Assembly: GCA_030533005.1 (NCBI GenBank)
Contig: JAUNJX010000021.1
Location: 1 to 36,568 of the forward strand
Source of the DNA: Clostridia bacterium
GTDB lineage: Bacteria > Bacillota > Clostridia > Christensenellales > CAG-138
Length of the DNA stretch: 36,568 bases
Direction of reading: 5' to 3'
The position numbers and the translations under genes are program-made. Each line of letters opens with the position of its first letter. The stretch's first letter is position 1. The notes beneath the pieces were generated by a model. That model worked only from the letters and a program-made list of their open reading frames with translations. It was not told the DNA's origin and searched no databases. Positions 30,155-36,568 of this stretch are shown one piece after another.

Positions 30155-32839
30155 CTACGCCTTTTCCACCTTGGCGGCGCAGACCTTGAATTCGGGTATC
30201 TTGGCGATGGGATCGACCACGGTGTTGGTCAGCTTGTTGGCCGGGCCGTCCGCAAAGTGGAAGGGCATAAATACCACGCCCTGTTCTACCTTGTCCGTGA
30301 CCTTAGCTTCCACCGTAACGGTGCCACGGCGGCTGGTGACCACCACGGCGTCGCCGCAGGCAACGCCCAGCTTGGCGGCGTCATCGGGGTTGATCTCCAC
30401 ATACGCGTGACCCGCGATGTTGTTGAGACCCTCGTTTTTGCCCGTCATGGTGCGGGTATGATAGTGATAGAGGATACGACCCGTGGTAAAGATGAACGGG
30501 TATTCCGCATCCGGCTGCTCCGCGGCGGGCTGATACGCGTGGGGCTTGAAGATCGCGCGATCCCCGCGGGAGAACTTCGCCGTATGCAGCGTGGGCGTGC
30601 CGGGATGCTCCTTGTTGGGGCAGGGCCAGCAGAGGCTTTCGGTCTCGATACGATCAAAGCTGATACCGCCGTATTGCGGGGTCACGGACGCGATCTCGTC
30701 GAGCACTTCGGAGGCGGTGGTAAAGCTGTTCTTATAGCCCAGCCGCGCCATCACGTCGGAGAGGATCTCCCAATCCACGCGGGATTCGCCAACGGGCGCA
30801 ATCGCCGCGCGCACGCGCTGTACGCGCCGGTCGGTGCTGGTGAAGGTGCCGTCCTTCTCCGCGAAGGTGCAGGCGGGCAGCACGACGTCCGCAAGCTCTG
30901 CGGTCTCGGTGAGGAAAATATCCTGTACCACAAGGAATTCGCACTTCTTCAAAGCGCTTTCAACATGGTTGAGGTCGGGGTCGGAGATCATGGGATTCTC
31001 GCCCATAATGTACAGGCCGCGAATCTTGCCCTCGTCCACCGCATGGATGACCTCGGTGACGGTAAGGCCGGGCTTTTCGGGCAGGCTCACACCCCATGCC
31101 TTTTCAAACTTGGCTCGCGCGTCGGGGTTAGCCACCTTCTGATAGCCGGTGTAATCGCCGGGGAGGCAGCCCATGTCGCATGCGCCCTGCACGTTGTTCT
31201 GGCCGCGCAGCGGGTTCACGCCGCCGCCGACCTTGCCGATCATGCCGCACAAAAGCGCCAGATTGGAGGTGCCCATTACGCCCGCCGTGCCGGTGGAGTG
31301 CTGTGTAACGCCCATGGAGTAATAGATGGCGGAGCTGGGGCCGCCCGCGTACATGCGCGCAGCTTCTCTAAGCTTGTCAGCGTCTATGCCGCAGATCTCG
31401 GCGACCTTTTCCGGCGTGTAGTCCTTGACCATGGCCGCCATCTCCTCGTACCCTTCGGTGCGGGCGTTGACGTAATCCATGTCGGCAAGACCTTCCTCGA
31501 TGATGACGTGCATCATGCCGTTAAAGAGCGCCACGTTGGTGCCGGGCTTGATTTGCAGGAAGATGTCCGCCTGCTTCGCCAGATCGATCTCGCGGGGCTC
31601 GGCCACGATGAGCTTGGCGCCTCTTAGCCGTGCCTGCCGGATGCGCGCGCCGATGACGGGATGTGTTTCCGTCGTGTTGGAGCCGGTGATGAAGAACACG
31701 TCGGTGTTCTCCGTCTCGGGGATGGAATTGGTCATGGCGCCGCTGCCCAGCGTCGTGGCTAAGCCCGCGACGGTGGAGGCATGGCACAGGCGCGCGCAGT
31801 GATCGACGTTGTTGGTGCCGATGGCGGCGCGCATCATCTTCATGAACGCGTAGTTGTCCTCGTTGGTCGCGCGCGCGCTTGCAAAGCCTGCCAGCGCGTC
31901 CGCGCCGTTTTCGGCCTTGATGGCCTTGAGCTTGTCGGCGATCAAATCAAGCGCCTCGTTCCATTCGGCCTCCACGAGCTCGCCGCCCTTTTCCTTGCGG
32001 ATCATGGGCTTGGTGAGCCTGTCGGGATGGTTGACGAAATTGAAGGCGAATTTGCCCTTGACGCAGAGCAGGTTATGGTTGGTGGCGCCGTCTGCGGGCT
32101 CTACGCCCACGACCTTGCCGTCCTTGGTGAGAAGATCCATCTGGCAGCCTACGCCGCAATAGGAGCAGGTCGTACGCGTGCGCTGCACCTCCCAGTAACG
32201 GAAGCGGTCATACTTCTGCTTCATGGTCAAGGCGCCCGTGGGGCAGGCGGAAACGCAGTTGCCGCAGCTTACGCAGTTGCTGTCCCCAATGAGCTTATCA
32301 AAGGGGGTCTTGATGATGGTCTTAAAGCCGCGTCCCGCGGTGGTGATGGTGCAGTTGGCCTGCAGCTGGTTGCAGGTGCGCACGCAGCGGTGGCAAAGGA
32401 TGCACTTTTGCGGGTCGTAGTTAAAGAATTCGCTGGAAGAATCGATCGGCGCTTCCACGCGCAGGCCGGGATAGCTGGTCTCCTCCACGCCGTATTCGTA
32501 GCAGTAGTTTTGCAGCTTGCACTCGCCGCTCTTGGGGCAGGCGAAGCAATCCTTGTTGTGGTTGGACAGCAGCATATCCAGCACGAACTTCCGCGCTTCG
32601 ATGACCTTGGGGCTTTTGGTATGCACGATGTTGCCCTCGGCGCAGGGGAAGGAGCAGGCGGTTTGCAGCGTGCGCGCGCCTTCGACCTCGACCAGACACA
32701 TCCGGCATGCGCCCTCGGGATTGAGATCCTTGAGGTAGCACAGCGTGGGGATCTTAATGCCAAGCTGCTCGGCAGCCTGGAGAATGGTAGTGCCTTCCAC
32801 TACCTCGATTTTACGTCCATCAATGGTGAGTGTGACCAT
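30155..32839 (-). CDS. fdhA: Formate dehydrogenase catalytic subunit, bis-MGD, cysteine form
   Basis: An 894-residue molybdopterin oxidoreductase with NuoG-like N-terminus: [2Fe-2S] ligands C34, C45, C48, C62; a His-Cys3 site H94, C98, C101, C107; two [4Fe-4S] clusters C146/149/152/156 and C189/192/195/199; then the catalytic domain with cluster C225, C228, C232, C259. In GTNNVDHCARLCHAST the position of E. coli FdhF Sec140 is C352, encoded TGC. Downstream is a molydopterin-dinucleotide-binding domain (about 780-890). It oxidises formate or reduces CO2, with electrons passed to NuoF/NuoE. AGGAGG lies 6 bases before the ATG. Confidence 0.93.
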   Translation of the reverse strand: MVTLTIDGRKIEVVEGTTILQAAEQLGIKIPTLCYLKDLNPEGACRMCLVEVEGARTLQTACSFPCAEGNIVHTKSPKVIEARKFVLDMLLSNHNKDCFACPKSGECKLQNYCYEYGVEETSYPGLRVEAPIDSSSEFFNYDPQKCILCHRCVRTCNQLQANCTITTAGRGFKTIIKTPFDKLIGDSNCVSCGNCVSACPTGALTMKQKYDRFRYWEVQRTRTTCSYCGVGCQMDLLTKDGKVVGVEPADGATNHNLLCVKGKFAFNFVNHPDRLTKPMIRKEKGGELVEAEWNEALDLIADKLKAIKAENGADALAGFASARATNEDNYAFMKMMRAAIGTNNVDHCARLCHASTVAGLATTLGSGAMTNSIPETENTDVFFITGSNTTETHPVIGARIRQARLRGAKLIVAEPREIDLAKQADIFLQIKPGTNVALFNGMMHVIIEEGLADMDYVNARTEGYEEMAAMVKDYTPEKVAEICGIDADKLREAARMYAGGPSSAIYYSMGVTQHSTGTAGVMGTSNLALLCGMIGKVGGGVNPLRGQNNVQGACDMGCLPGDYTGYQKVANPDARAKFEKAWGVSLPEKPGLTVTEVIHAVDEGKIRGLYIMGENPMISDPDLNHVESALKKCEFLVVQDIFLTETAELADVVLPACTFAEKDGTFTSTDRRVQRVRAAIAPVGESRVDWEILSDVMARLGYKNSFTTASEVLDEIASVTPQYGGISFDRIETESLCWPCPNKEHPGTPTLHTAKFSRGDRAIFKPHAYQPAAEQPDAEYPFIFTTGRILYHYHTRTMTGKNEGLNNIAGHAYVEINPDDAAKLGVACGDAVVVTSRRGTVTVEAKVTDKVEQGVVFMPFHFADGPANKLTNTVVDPIAKIPEFKVCAAKVEKA

Positions 32840-32922
32840 GGAATACCTCCTATGTGATTCCTATTTTCTGTTCGGAAATCCGAGGGATCGTGCAAGCACG
32901 ACGCCTCAAGAAGCCTTTCGCA

Positions 32923-34800
32923 TTATTTCTTGTAGATAGCGCCAAACTTGCAGTTGTCCATGCAGGTGCCGCACTTCACGCACTTGTCGTTGTCGATCAC
33001 ATGCGGATTCTTTACGGTGCCTGTGATGGCTCCGGCGGGACAGTTGCGGGCGCACATGGTGCAGCCCTTGCACTTGTCCGGGTCGATATGGAAGCTCAGG
33101 AGAGCCTTACATACGCCCGCCGGGCAACGCTTTTCGTTGATATGCGCCTCATACTCATCACGGAAATAACGGATCGTAGAAAGCACGGGGTTGGGCGCGG
33201 TCTGACCTAAGCCGCAAAGCGCGGTGGCCTTGATGTTCTTGGCGAGTGTTTCCAGCTTTTCGATATCGCCGGGCTTGCCGCGACCCTCGGTGATGTCGGT
33301 GAGCATTTCGAGCATGCGGCGCGTGCCGACGCGGCACGGCGGGCATTTGCCGCAGGATTCGTCCACGGTGAATTCGAGGAAGAACTTTGCGATGTTGACC
33401 ATGCAGTTATCCTCGTCCATGACGATCATGCCGCCGGAGCCCATCATGGAGCCGATGGCGACGAGGTTGTCGTAATCGATGGGTACGTCAAGATTCTGCG
33501 CCGAGATGCAGCCGCCGGAGGGGCCGCCGGTCTGTGCGGCCTTGAACTTTTTGCCGTTGGGGCAGCCGCCGCCGATGTCGTAGACGACCTCGCGCAGCGT
33601 CGTGCCCATGGGAACCTCCACAAGACCCGTGTTGCAGATCTTGCCGCCAAGCGCAAACACCTTGGTGCCCTTGGACTTCTCGGTGCCCATGGAAGCGAAC
33701 CATTCGGGGCCGTTGAGGATGATCTGCGCTACGTTTGCGTAGGTCTCCACGTTGTTGAGTATGGTGGGCTTGCGGAACAGACCCTCGTTGGCCGGGAAGG
33801 GCGGGCGGGGGCGGGGCTCGCCGCGCTTGCCCTCGATGGAGGCCATCAATGCAGTTTCCTCGCCGCAGACGAAAGCGCCGGAGCCCAAGCGCAGGTCGAT
33901 GTCGAAGGAGAAGTCGGTGCCGAATATGTTCTTGCCAAGCAAGCCAAGCTCGCGCGCCTGATTGATGGCGATGCCAAGGCGCTTGACCGCCACAGGGTAC
34001 TCAGCGCGGACGTAGATGTAGCCCTGCTGCGCGCCGATGCAGTAGCCGGCGATGGCCATGGCCTCAAGCACGGAATGGGGATCGCCTTCCAAAACGGAAC
34101 GATCCATGAACGCGCCGGGGTCGCCTTCATCGGCGTTGCAGCAGACGTACTTCACGGGGTTGACGGGGCCTTTGGCGAATTTCCACTTCAGTCCCGTGGG
34201 GAAGCCCGCGCCGCCGCGGCCGCGCAAGCCGGACTTGAGCATGATATCGATAACGTCGTCGCGTGAAAGCTCGCTCAGGCACTTGGCAAGCGCCTTGTAG
34301 CCGTCCATGGCGATATAATCGTTGATGTTTTCGGGATCGATCTTGCCGCAGTTGCGAAGCGCCACGCGCTTTTGCTTTTCATAGAAGGGAACCTCGTCCA
34401 GCGGCAGTATGGTGCCGCTTTCGCTGACACTTTCCTTATAGAGAAGGTCGGTTACGATGTTGCCGCCGATCAAATGCTCGTCAACGATGCGCTCGACGTC
34501 CTCCTCCTTGACATGGCTGTAGAACGCGCCCTCGGGATACACGATCACAATGGGGCCGTTTTCGCACAGGCCGAAGCAGCCGGTAGGCACGAAAAGAACC
34601 TCGTTCTCTATACCCCTCGCCTTGACCAGCTCTTTGAATTTTTCCAGGATGTTCCAGGAGCGGGAGGAGGAGCAGCCGGTACCGGTGCAAAGCATGATCT
34701 GGATGCGGTATGCGTCGCCCGGATTGCTTTTTTCCTCGACACGCATACGAACGTTGGGTTGCTGGGATTCGCAAATCGCGTAAAGTTCTTCAATCTTCAT
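32923..34800 (-). CDS. NuoF/HydB-like diaphorase subunit (NADH, FMN, Fe-S)
   Basis: A 625-residue subunit of the HydB/HndC/HylB type. Order: thioredoxin-like [2Fe-2S] domain (C38, C43, C75, C79), NADH/FMN core with GLRGRGGAGFPTGLKW (191-206), EGDPGAF and GSGAFVCGEETAL, SLBB region, [4Fe-4S] N3 site C483/486/489/529, and a C-terminal two-cluster ferredoxin (C577/580/583/587 and C607/610/613/617). It passes electrons between fdhA and NAD+, and the extra ferredoxin domain suggests ferredoxin coupling. It sits between nuoE-like and fdhA genes. Electron bifurcation is plausible but not provable from sequence. Confidence 0.92.
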   Translation of the reverse strand: MKIEELYAICESQQPNVRMRVEEKSNPGDAYRIQIMLCTGTGCSSSRSWNILEKFKELVKARGIENEVLFVPTGCFGLCENGPIVIVYPEGAFYSHVKEEDVERIVDEHLIGGNIVTDLLYKESVSESGTILPLDEVPFYEKQKRVALRNCGKIDPENINDYIAMDGYKALAKCLSELSRDDVIDIMLKSGLRGRGGAGFPTGLKWKFAKGPVNPVKYVCCNADEGDPGAFMDRSVLEGDPHSVLEAMAIAGYCIGAQQGYIYVRAEYPVAVKRLGIAINQARELGLLGKNIFGTDFSFDIDLRLGSGAFVCGEETALMASIEGKRGEPRPRPPFPANEGLFRKPTILNNVETYANVAQIILNGPEWFASMGTEKSKGTKVFALGGKICNTGLVEVPMGTTLREVVYDIGGGCPNGKKFKAAQTGGPSGGCISAQNLDVPIDYDNLVAIGSMMGSGGMIVMDEDNCMVNIAKFFLEFTVDESCGKCPPCRVGTRRMLEMLTDITEGRGKPGDIEKLETLAKNIKATALCGLGQTAPNPVLSTIRYFRDEYEAHINEKRCPAGVCKALLSFHIDPDKCKGCTMCARNCPAGAITGTVKNPHVIDNDKCVKCGTCMDNCKFGAIYKK

Positions 34801-34818
34801 GACTATCTTTCCTCCTCA

Positions 34819-35301
34819 TCAAACACGATACTTGGCTAAGATCTCTGGGATCTTGTCCGCAGTGCACTTGCCGTAGACGTCGTGGTCGATCATCATGGCC
34901 GGCGCAAGGCCGCAGCAGCCGATGCAGCGCATGGCGTTGAGCGTAAACAGACCGTCCGCCGTCGTGCGGCCAACCTCGACGCCAAGCTCCGCTTCCAATT
35001 TGTCCAAGACCTGTTGCGCGCCCCTGACATAGCAGGCGGTGCCCAGGCAGATATTGATGGTGTGTTTGCCGCTGGGCTCCAGCGTAAAGAGGGAATAGAA
35101 GGTGGCAATACCGTAGATGGTGGTAACGGGCACGTTTACCGCTTCGGATATGTAGTTTTGCACTTCCTCGTCTACGCATCCGATCGTTGCCTGTGCCGCC
35201 TGCATGATGGGAAGAATTCCGCCGGGAACGTCCTTCCACTGCGCAATGGCTTTGTCGAGTTCTTTAAACCCTTCCGCGCGCGCGTTGTTCTCATTGGCCA
35301 T
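34819..35301 (-). CDS. NuoE/HydC-like [2Fe-2S] subunit
   Basis: A 160-residue thioredoxin-like ferredoxin of the NuoE/HylA/HydC family. The four ligands are C85 and C90 (ICLGTACYVRG) and C126 and C130 (RCIGCCGLAPAM). It is the small diaphorase partner of the NuoF-like subunit and first gene of the formate dehydrogenase operon. AAGGAGG lies ahead of the ATG with 11-nt spacing. Confidence 0.92.
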   Translation of the reverse strand: MANENNARAEGFKELDKAIAQWKDVPGGILPIMQAAQATIGCVDEEVQNYISEAVNVPVTTIYGIATFYSLFTLEPSGKHTINICLGTACYVRGAQQVLDKLEAELGVEVGRTTADGLFTLNAMRCIGCCGLAPAMMIDHDVYGKCTADKIPEILAKYRV

Positions 35302-35373
35302 GAATCATAGTCCTCCTTGATGGCTTGTTTAATTGTCCGGATGATTTTAGCGCCGTTTGAAAAGAAAAGAATT

Positions 35374-35402
35374 ATCATAGTGATGTGACACTACTATTCT
35401 AA
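35374..35402 (-). promoter_or_regulatory. Promoter of the formate dehydrogenase operon with embedded palindrome
   Basis: On the minus strand TTAGAA (35397-35402) and TATGAT (35374-35379) are 17 bp apart, 73 bp before the first gene. The spacer is filled by a 21-bp imperfect palindrome, ATAGT-N2-TGT-N-ACA-N2-ACTAT (35377-35397). A repressor bound there would cover both promoter elements. The dyad does not match Rex, Fnr/Crp or ModE operators as I know them. Confidence 0.5.
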
Positions 35403-35445
35403 CGGTTTCTTAATGGTAGCATACGATATGCCGGAAAAAAAAGGG

Positions 35446-35482
35446 AAAAAGCGCACAGAATACTATATATATTGCGCTTTTT
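35446..35482. terminator. Terminator of mobB, upstream of the formate dehydrogenase operon
   Basis: Ten-bp arms AAAAAGCGCA (35446-35455) and TGCGCTTTTT (35473-35482) with a 17-nt loop. On the minus strand TTTTT-CCC-TTTTTTTT follows; on the plus strand TTTTTTG. It ends the mobB transcript and separates it from the nuoE-fdhA operon. Confidence 0.75.
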
Positions 35483-35515
35483 TGCCTTCTTTGTCACGTT
35501 TCGTATCGTTTCGTA

Positions 35516-36028
35516 TTATTTCGCGTTTTTTTCATCTTCCAATGGACGGGCATTCTCCATGATAAAATCGCAAAGGGCGGAGATGTCCGCAAAACGGAAC
35601 TGCGGCAGCGGGGTTTCTATAGGTGCGTCGCTTACGACGGCGCAAATACCGTTAACGCCTGCGGGAAGCTCCAGCGCCACATCCTTGCGGCAAACGGCGA
35701 TCTTTCGCTGCGGCCCCTGCTTGTACCCTTCTACGAGCAGGATATCGCCGTCCGCGCACGCTGCAAGCAGCCGCGCGGCGCTTTGGATATCAAGCTCGTG
35801 CGAGGGTCTGGATTCCAGCACCAGCCCTTCGGGCGAAACATACAGCGAGGCGGCGGCGCCCGCTTCGACCAGGCGCGCGCTGTCCTTGCCGGCGGCTGTT
35901 TGCAGGTGTTGCCCGTGCTTCAATACGACGGGCTGGACGCCGCGTCTTTTCAATTCGCGGATGACGTTAGATATAAGTGTTGTTTTGCCCATGTTGGAGC
36001 GACTTGCGCAAAATCCCATTACCCTCAT
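35516..36028 (-). CDS. mobB: Molybdopterin-guanine dinucleotide biosynthesis protein B
   Basis: A 170-residue P-loop GTPase. Walker A is SRSNMGKTTL (residues 9-18), followed by the family motifs VVLKHGQH and LLVEGYKQGP. MobB assists MobA in forming MGD, probably as a GTP-binding adaptor. The Shine-Dalgarno CGGGAGGG is somewhat far from the chosen ATG; a start three codons later (MGFCAS) is possible but its spacing is too short. It is transcribed on its own and closed by the terminator at 35446-35482. Confidence 0.9.
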   Translation of the reverse strand: MRVMGFCASRSNMGKTTLISNVIRELKRRGVQPVVLKHGQHLQTAAGKDSARLVEAGAAASLYVSPEGLVLESRPSHELDIQSAARLLAACADGDILLVEGYKQGPQRKIAVCRKDVALELPAGVNGICAVVSDAPIETPLPQFRFADISALCDFIMENARPLEDEKNAK

Positions 36029-36205
36029 GAAAGCGCGACCCTCCCGTATCCGAAAGCTGCACCGTAAAATAAACGCGGCGCGCTATGATCTTTAATAGTA
36101 CGACAGCCCGCCGGAAAACACAAGCTGCGGGTCTGGAAAGCCTGTGTACGCAGCCGGGGGTATTTTACCTCGCATGCTTGCGTCGTTTCGTCATGCTTGC
36201 GTCGT
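36029..36205. other. Intergenic region upstream of mobB, no gene seen
   Basis: No coding potential is evident. Read on the minus strand it forms the mobB leader, with a possible -10 TAAAAT near 36161-36166 but no good -35. A 6-bp dyad GCTGCG (36124-36129)/CGCAGC (36149-36154) lies within it. The right end holds the tandem repeat described separately. Confidence 0.5.
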
Positions 36206-36207
36206 TT
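36174..36207. repeat. Tandem 15-bp direct repeat, 19-bp period
   Basis: ATGCTTGCGTCGTTT occurs at 36174-36188 and 36193-36207. The second copy runs into the -35 box TTGACA at 36206-36211. A period close to two helical turns next to a promoter suggests a binding site for a regulator of the lipoprotein gene, of the divergent mobB gene, or of both. Confidence 0.7.
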
Positions 36208-36233
36208 GACAGAAACCCACATTATGTTAAACT
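36206..36233 (+). promoter_or_regulatory. Promoter of the riboswitch-lipoprotein transcript
   Basis: A perfect TTGACA (36206-36211), 16-nt spacer and TAAACT (36228-36233, 4 of 6). Transcription would start near 36240, directly before the structured leader. Confidence 0.55.
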
Positions 36234-36243
36234 ATTGTCATTA

Positions 36244-36411
36244 TCAAATGTGGCGGCTTCACTATACAGCCACTCCGACGCAGCCTCCCTAAAGCATCAA
36301 AATATCGGTATTTGCTTGAAAATATGGCCAAACGATGTTTGTCATGCTATGGGCGCTGCGCGATGGGAATGGGCGGAAACGCCTTTTCCTCCCAAATTGG
36401 AAAGGAGAAAT
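36244..36411 (+). promoter_or_regulatory. Moco/Tuco-type riboswitch candidate
   Basis: The leader folds into several helices: GTGGC/GCCAC (36250-36254/36269-36273), CGCAGC/GCTGCG (36279-36284/36355-36360), AGCAT/ATGCT (36293-36297/36344-36348), hairpins AAATA/TATTT and CAAAC/GTTTG, and a GGCG-GAAA-CGCC tetraloop stem (36372-36383) capped onto GGGA/TCCC (36365-36368/36390-36393). CTTTTCC (36383-36389, part of that last region) can instead pair with GGAAAGG (36399-36405), which contains the ribosome site AAAGGAG. That gives two mutually exclusive states controlling translation. The GGCGGAAACGCC element and the molybdenum context resemble the Moco RNA motif. No covariance search was possible. 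Confidence 0.65.
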
Positions 36412-36419
36412 TCACACAC

Positions 36420-36568
36420 ATGAACAGCAAGAAAACGTTGGTGCTTTTTCTGATTGCAGCCATGCTCTTTAGCGTGATGGGCTGCGCGGCGCAGCCGGCG
36501 CCTGTCGCGGCCGCACCCGCAGCGCCCGCCGTAGAGGAGCCCGTTGCAGCGCCCGCCGTAGAGGAACC
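36420..36568 (+). CDS. Lipoprotein, N-terminal fragment (runs off the window); possible TupA/ModA
   Basis: Forty-nine full codons are visible. The signal peptide MNSKKTLVLFLIAAMLFSVMGC has lipobox cysteine C22, followed by an Ala/Pro/Val/Glu linker like that of the FecB-type lipoprotein in this window. GCAGCGCCCGCCGTAGAGGA is repeated exactly at 36519-36538 and 36546-36565, a 27-nt (nine-codon) period within the linker. AAAGGAG lies 12 bases before the ATG, inside the proposed riboswitch platform. The binding domain is beyond the edge. Because tupBC lacks a tupA and this gene sits next to mobB under a Moco-like leader, an oxyanion-binding protein is likely but unproven. Confidence 0.75.
   Translation, partial: MNSKKTLVLFLIAAMLFSVMGCAAQPAPVAAAPAAPAVEEPVAAPAVEE

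Noticed and set aside
29513..31627. Very long open frame on the plus strand opposite mobA and fdhA (also similar frames at 260-1426 and 1315-2826 on the minus strand)
   Set aside because: These are antisense shadows produced by GC-rich codon usage. Their translations are low-complexity, rich in His, Gly, Arg and Val, and match no family, while the opposite strand encodes clear proteins with ribosome sites.
31770..31800. Possible selenocysteine codon at the formate dehydrogenase active site
   Set aside because: The codon at the Sec140-equivalent position is TGC (Cys352); no in-frame TGA is present and the frame is continuous.
35499..35523. TTTCGTAT repeated with a 10-bp period
   Set aside because: It covers the last codons and stop of mobB and its immediate downstream DNA; the copies are short and decay quickly, so chance or slippage is sufficient explanation.
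36519..36568. Repeat at the window end as a CRISPR or mobile-element signal
   Set aside because: The 27-nt period is in frame and encodes a repeated Ala/Pro/Val/Glu linker of a lipoprotein.

Overview
The window looks like chromosomal DNA of an anaerobic, GC-rich member of the Bacillota (Clostridia). The support is strong AGGAGG-type Shine-Dalgarno sites, sigma-A-like promoters, a galacturonate operon, a flavin-based NAD-linked formate dehydrogenase module, acyl-ACP thioesterase and many intrinsic terminators. A gut or pectin-fermenting clostridium fits, but the genus cannot be named from this sequence. No insertion sequence, integrase, tRNA, rRNA or CRISPR array was seen.

Region 1 (1-8970, + strand) is a hexuronate operon. 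A LacI-type repressor with its own promoter and two identical 12-bp operator candidates is followed by tagaturonate epimerase (UxaE), a PfkB sugar kinase, 6-phosphogluconate dehydrogenase (Gnd), an SDR fructuronate reductase (UxuB type), a LarA/lactate-racemase-superfamily protein and uronate isomerase (UxaC). Mannonate dehydratase (UxuA) and KDPG aldolase (Eda) are absent, while Gnd and a LarA homologue with an intact catalytic set are present. I infer a variant pathway: galacturonate > tagaturonate > fructuronate > mannonate > (C2 epimerisation by the LarA homologue) gluconate > 6-phosphogluconate > ribulose-5-phosphate. This is the most interesting proposal in the window.

Region 2 (8970-18130) is a mixed housekeeping/accessory stretch: a convergent MFS transporter, a radical SAM protein, an orphan pseudopilin, a SAM-binding protein, a LysM mini-protein whose ribosome binding site lies in a long hairpin, a small unknown protein divergent from three small XRE regulators across a repeat-rich operator region, acyl-ACP thioesterase, TrmO, a DJ-1/PfpI protein, and a divergent WYL regulator.

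Region 3 (18208-21936) is a single 1242-residue CheB-CheR-PAS-histidine kinase-receiver fusion.

Region 4 (22210-36568) is a molybdenum/tungsten and formate dehydrogenase island, mostly on the minus strand. It holds a FecBCD-like importer (possibly MolABC-like), a MOSC protein, TupC and TupB, a DUF1576 membrane protein, FdhD, MobA, a Cys-type formate dehydrogenase catalytic subunit, NuoF- and NuoE-like diaphorase subunits, and MobB. At the right end, on the + strand, a Moco/Tuco-riboswitch-like leader precedes a lipoprotein truncated by the window edge, perhaps the missing tungstate/molybdate binding protein. Metal uptake, cofactor maturation (MobA, MobB, FdhD) and the FdhA-NuoF-NuoE enzyme make one coherent functional unit.
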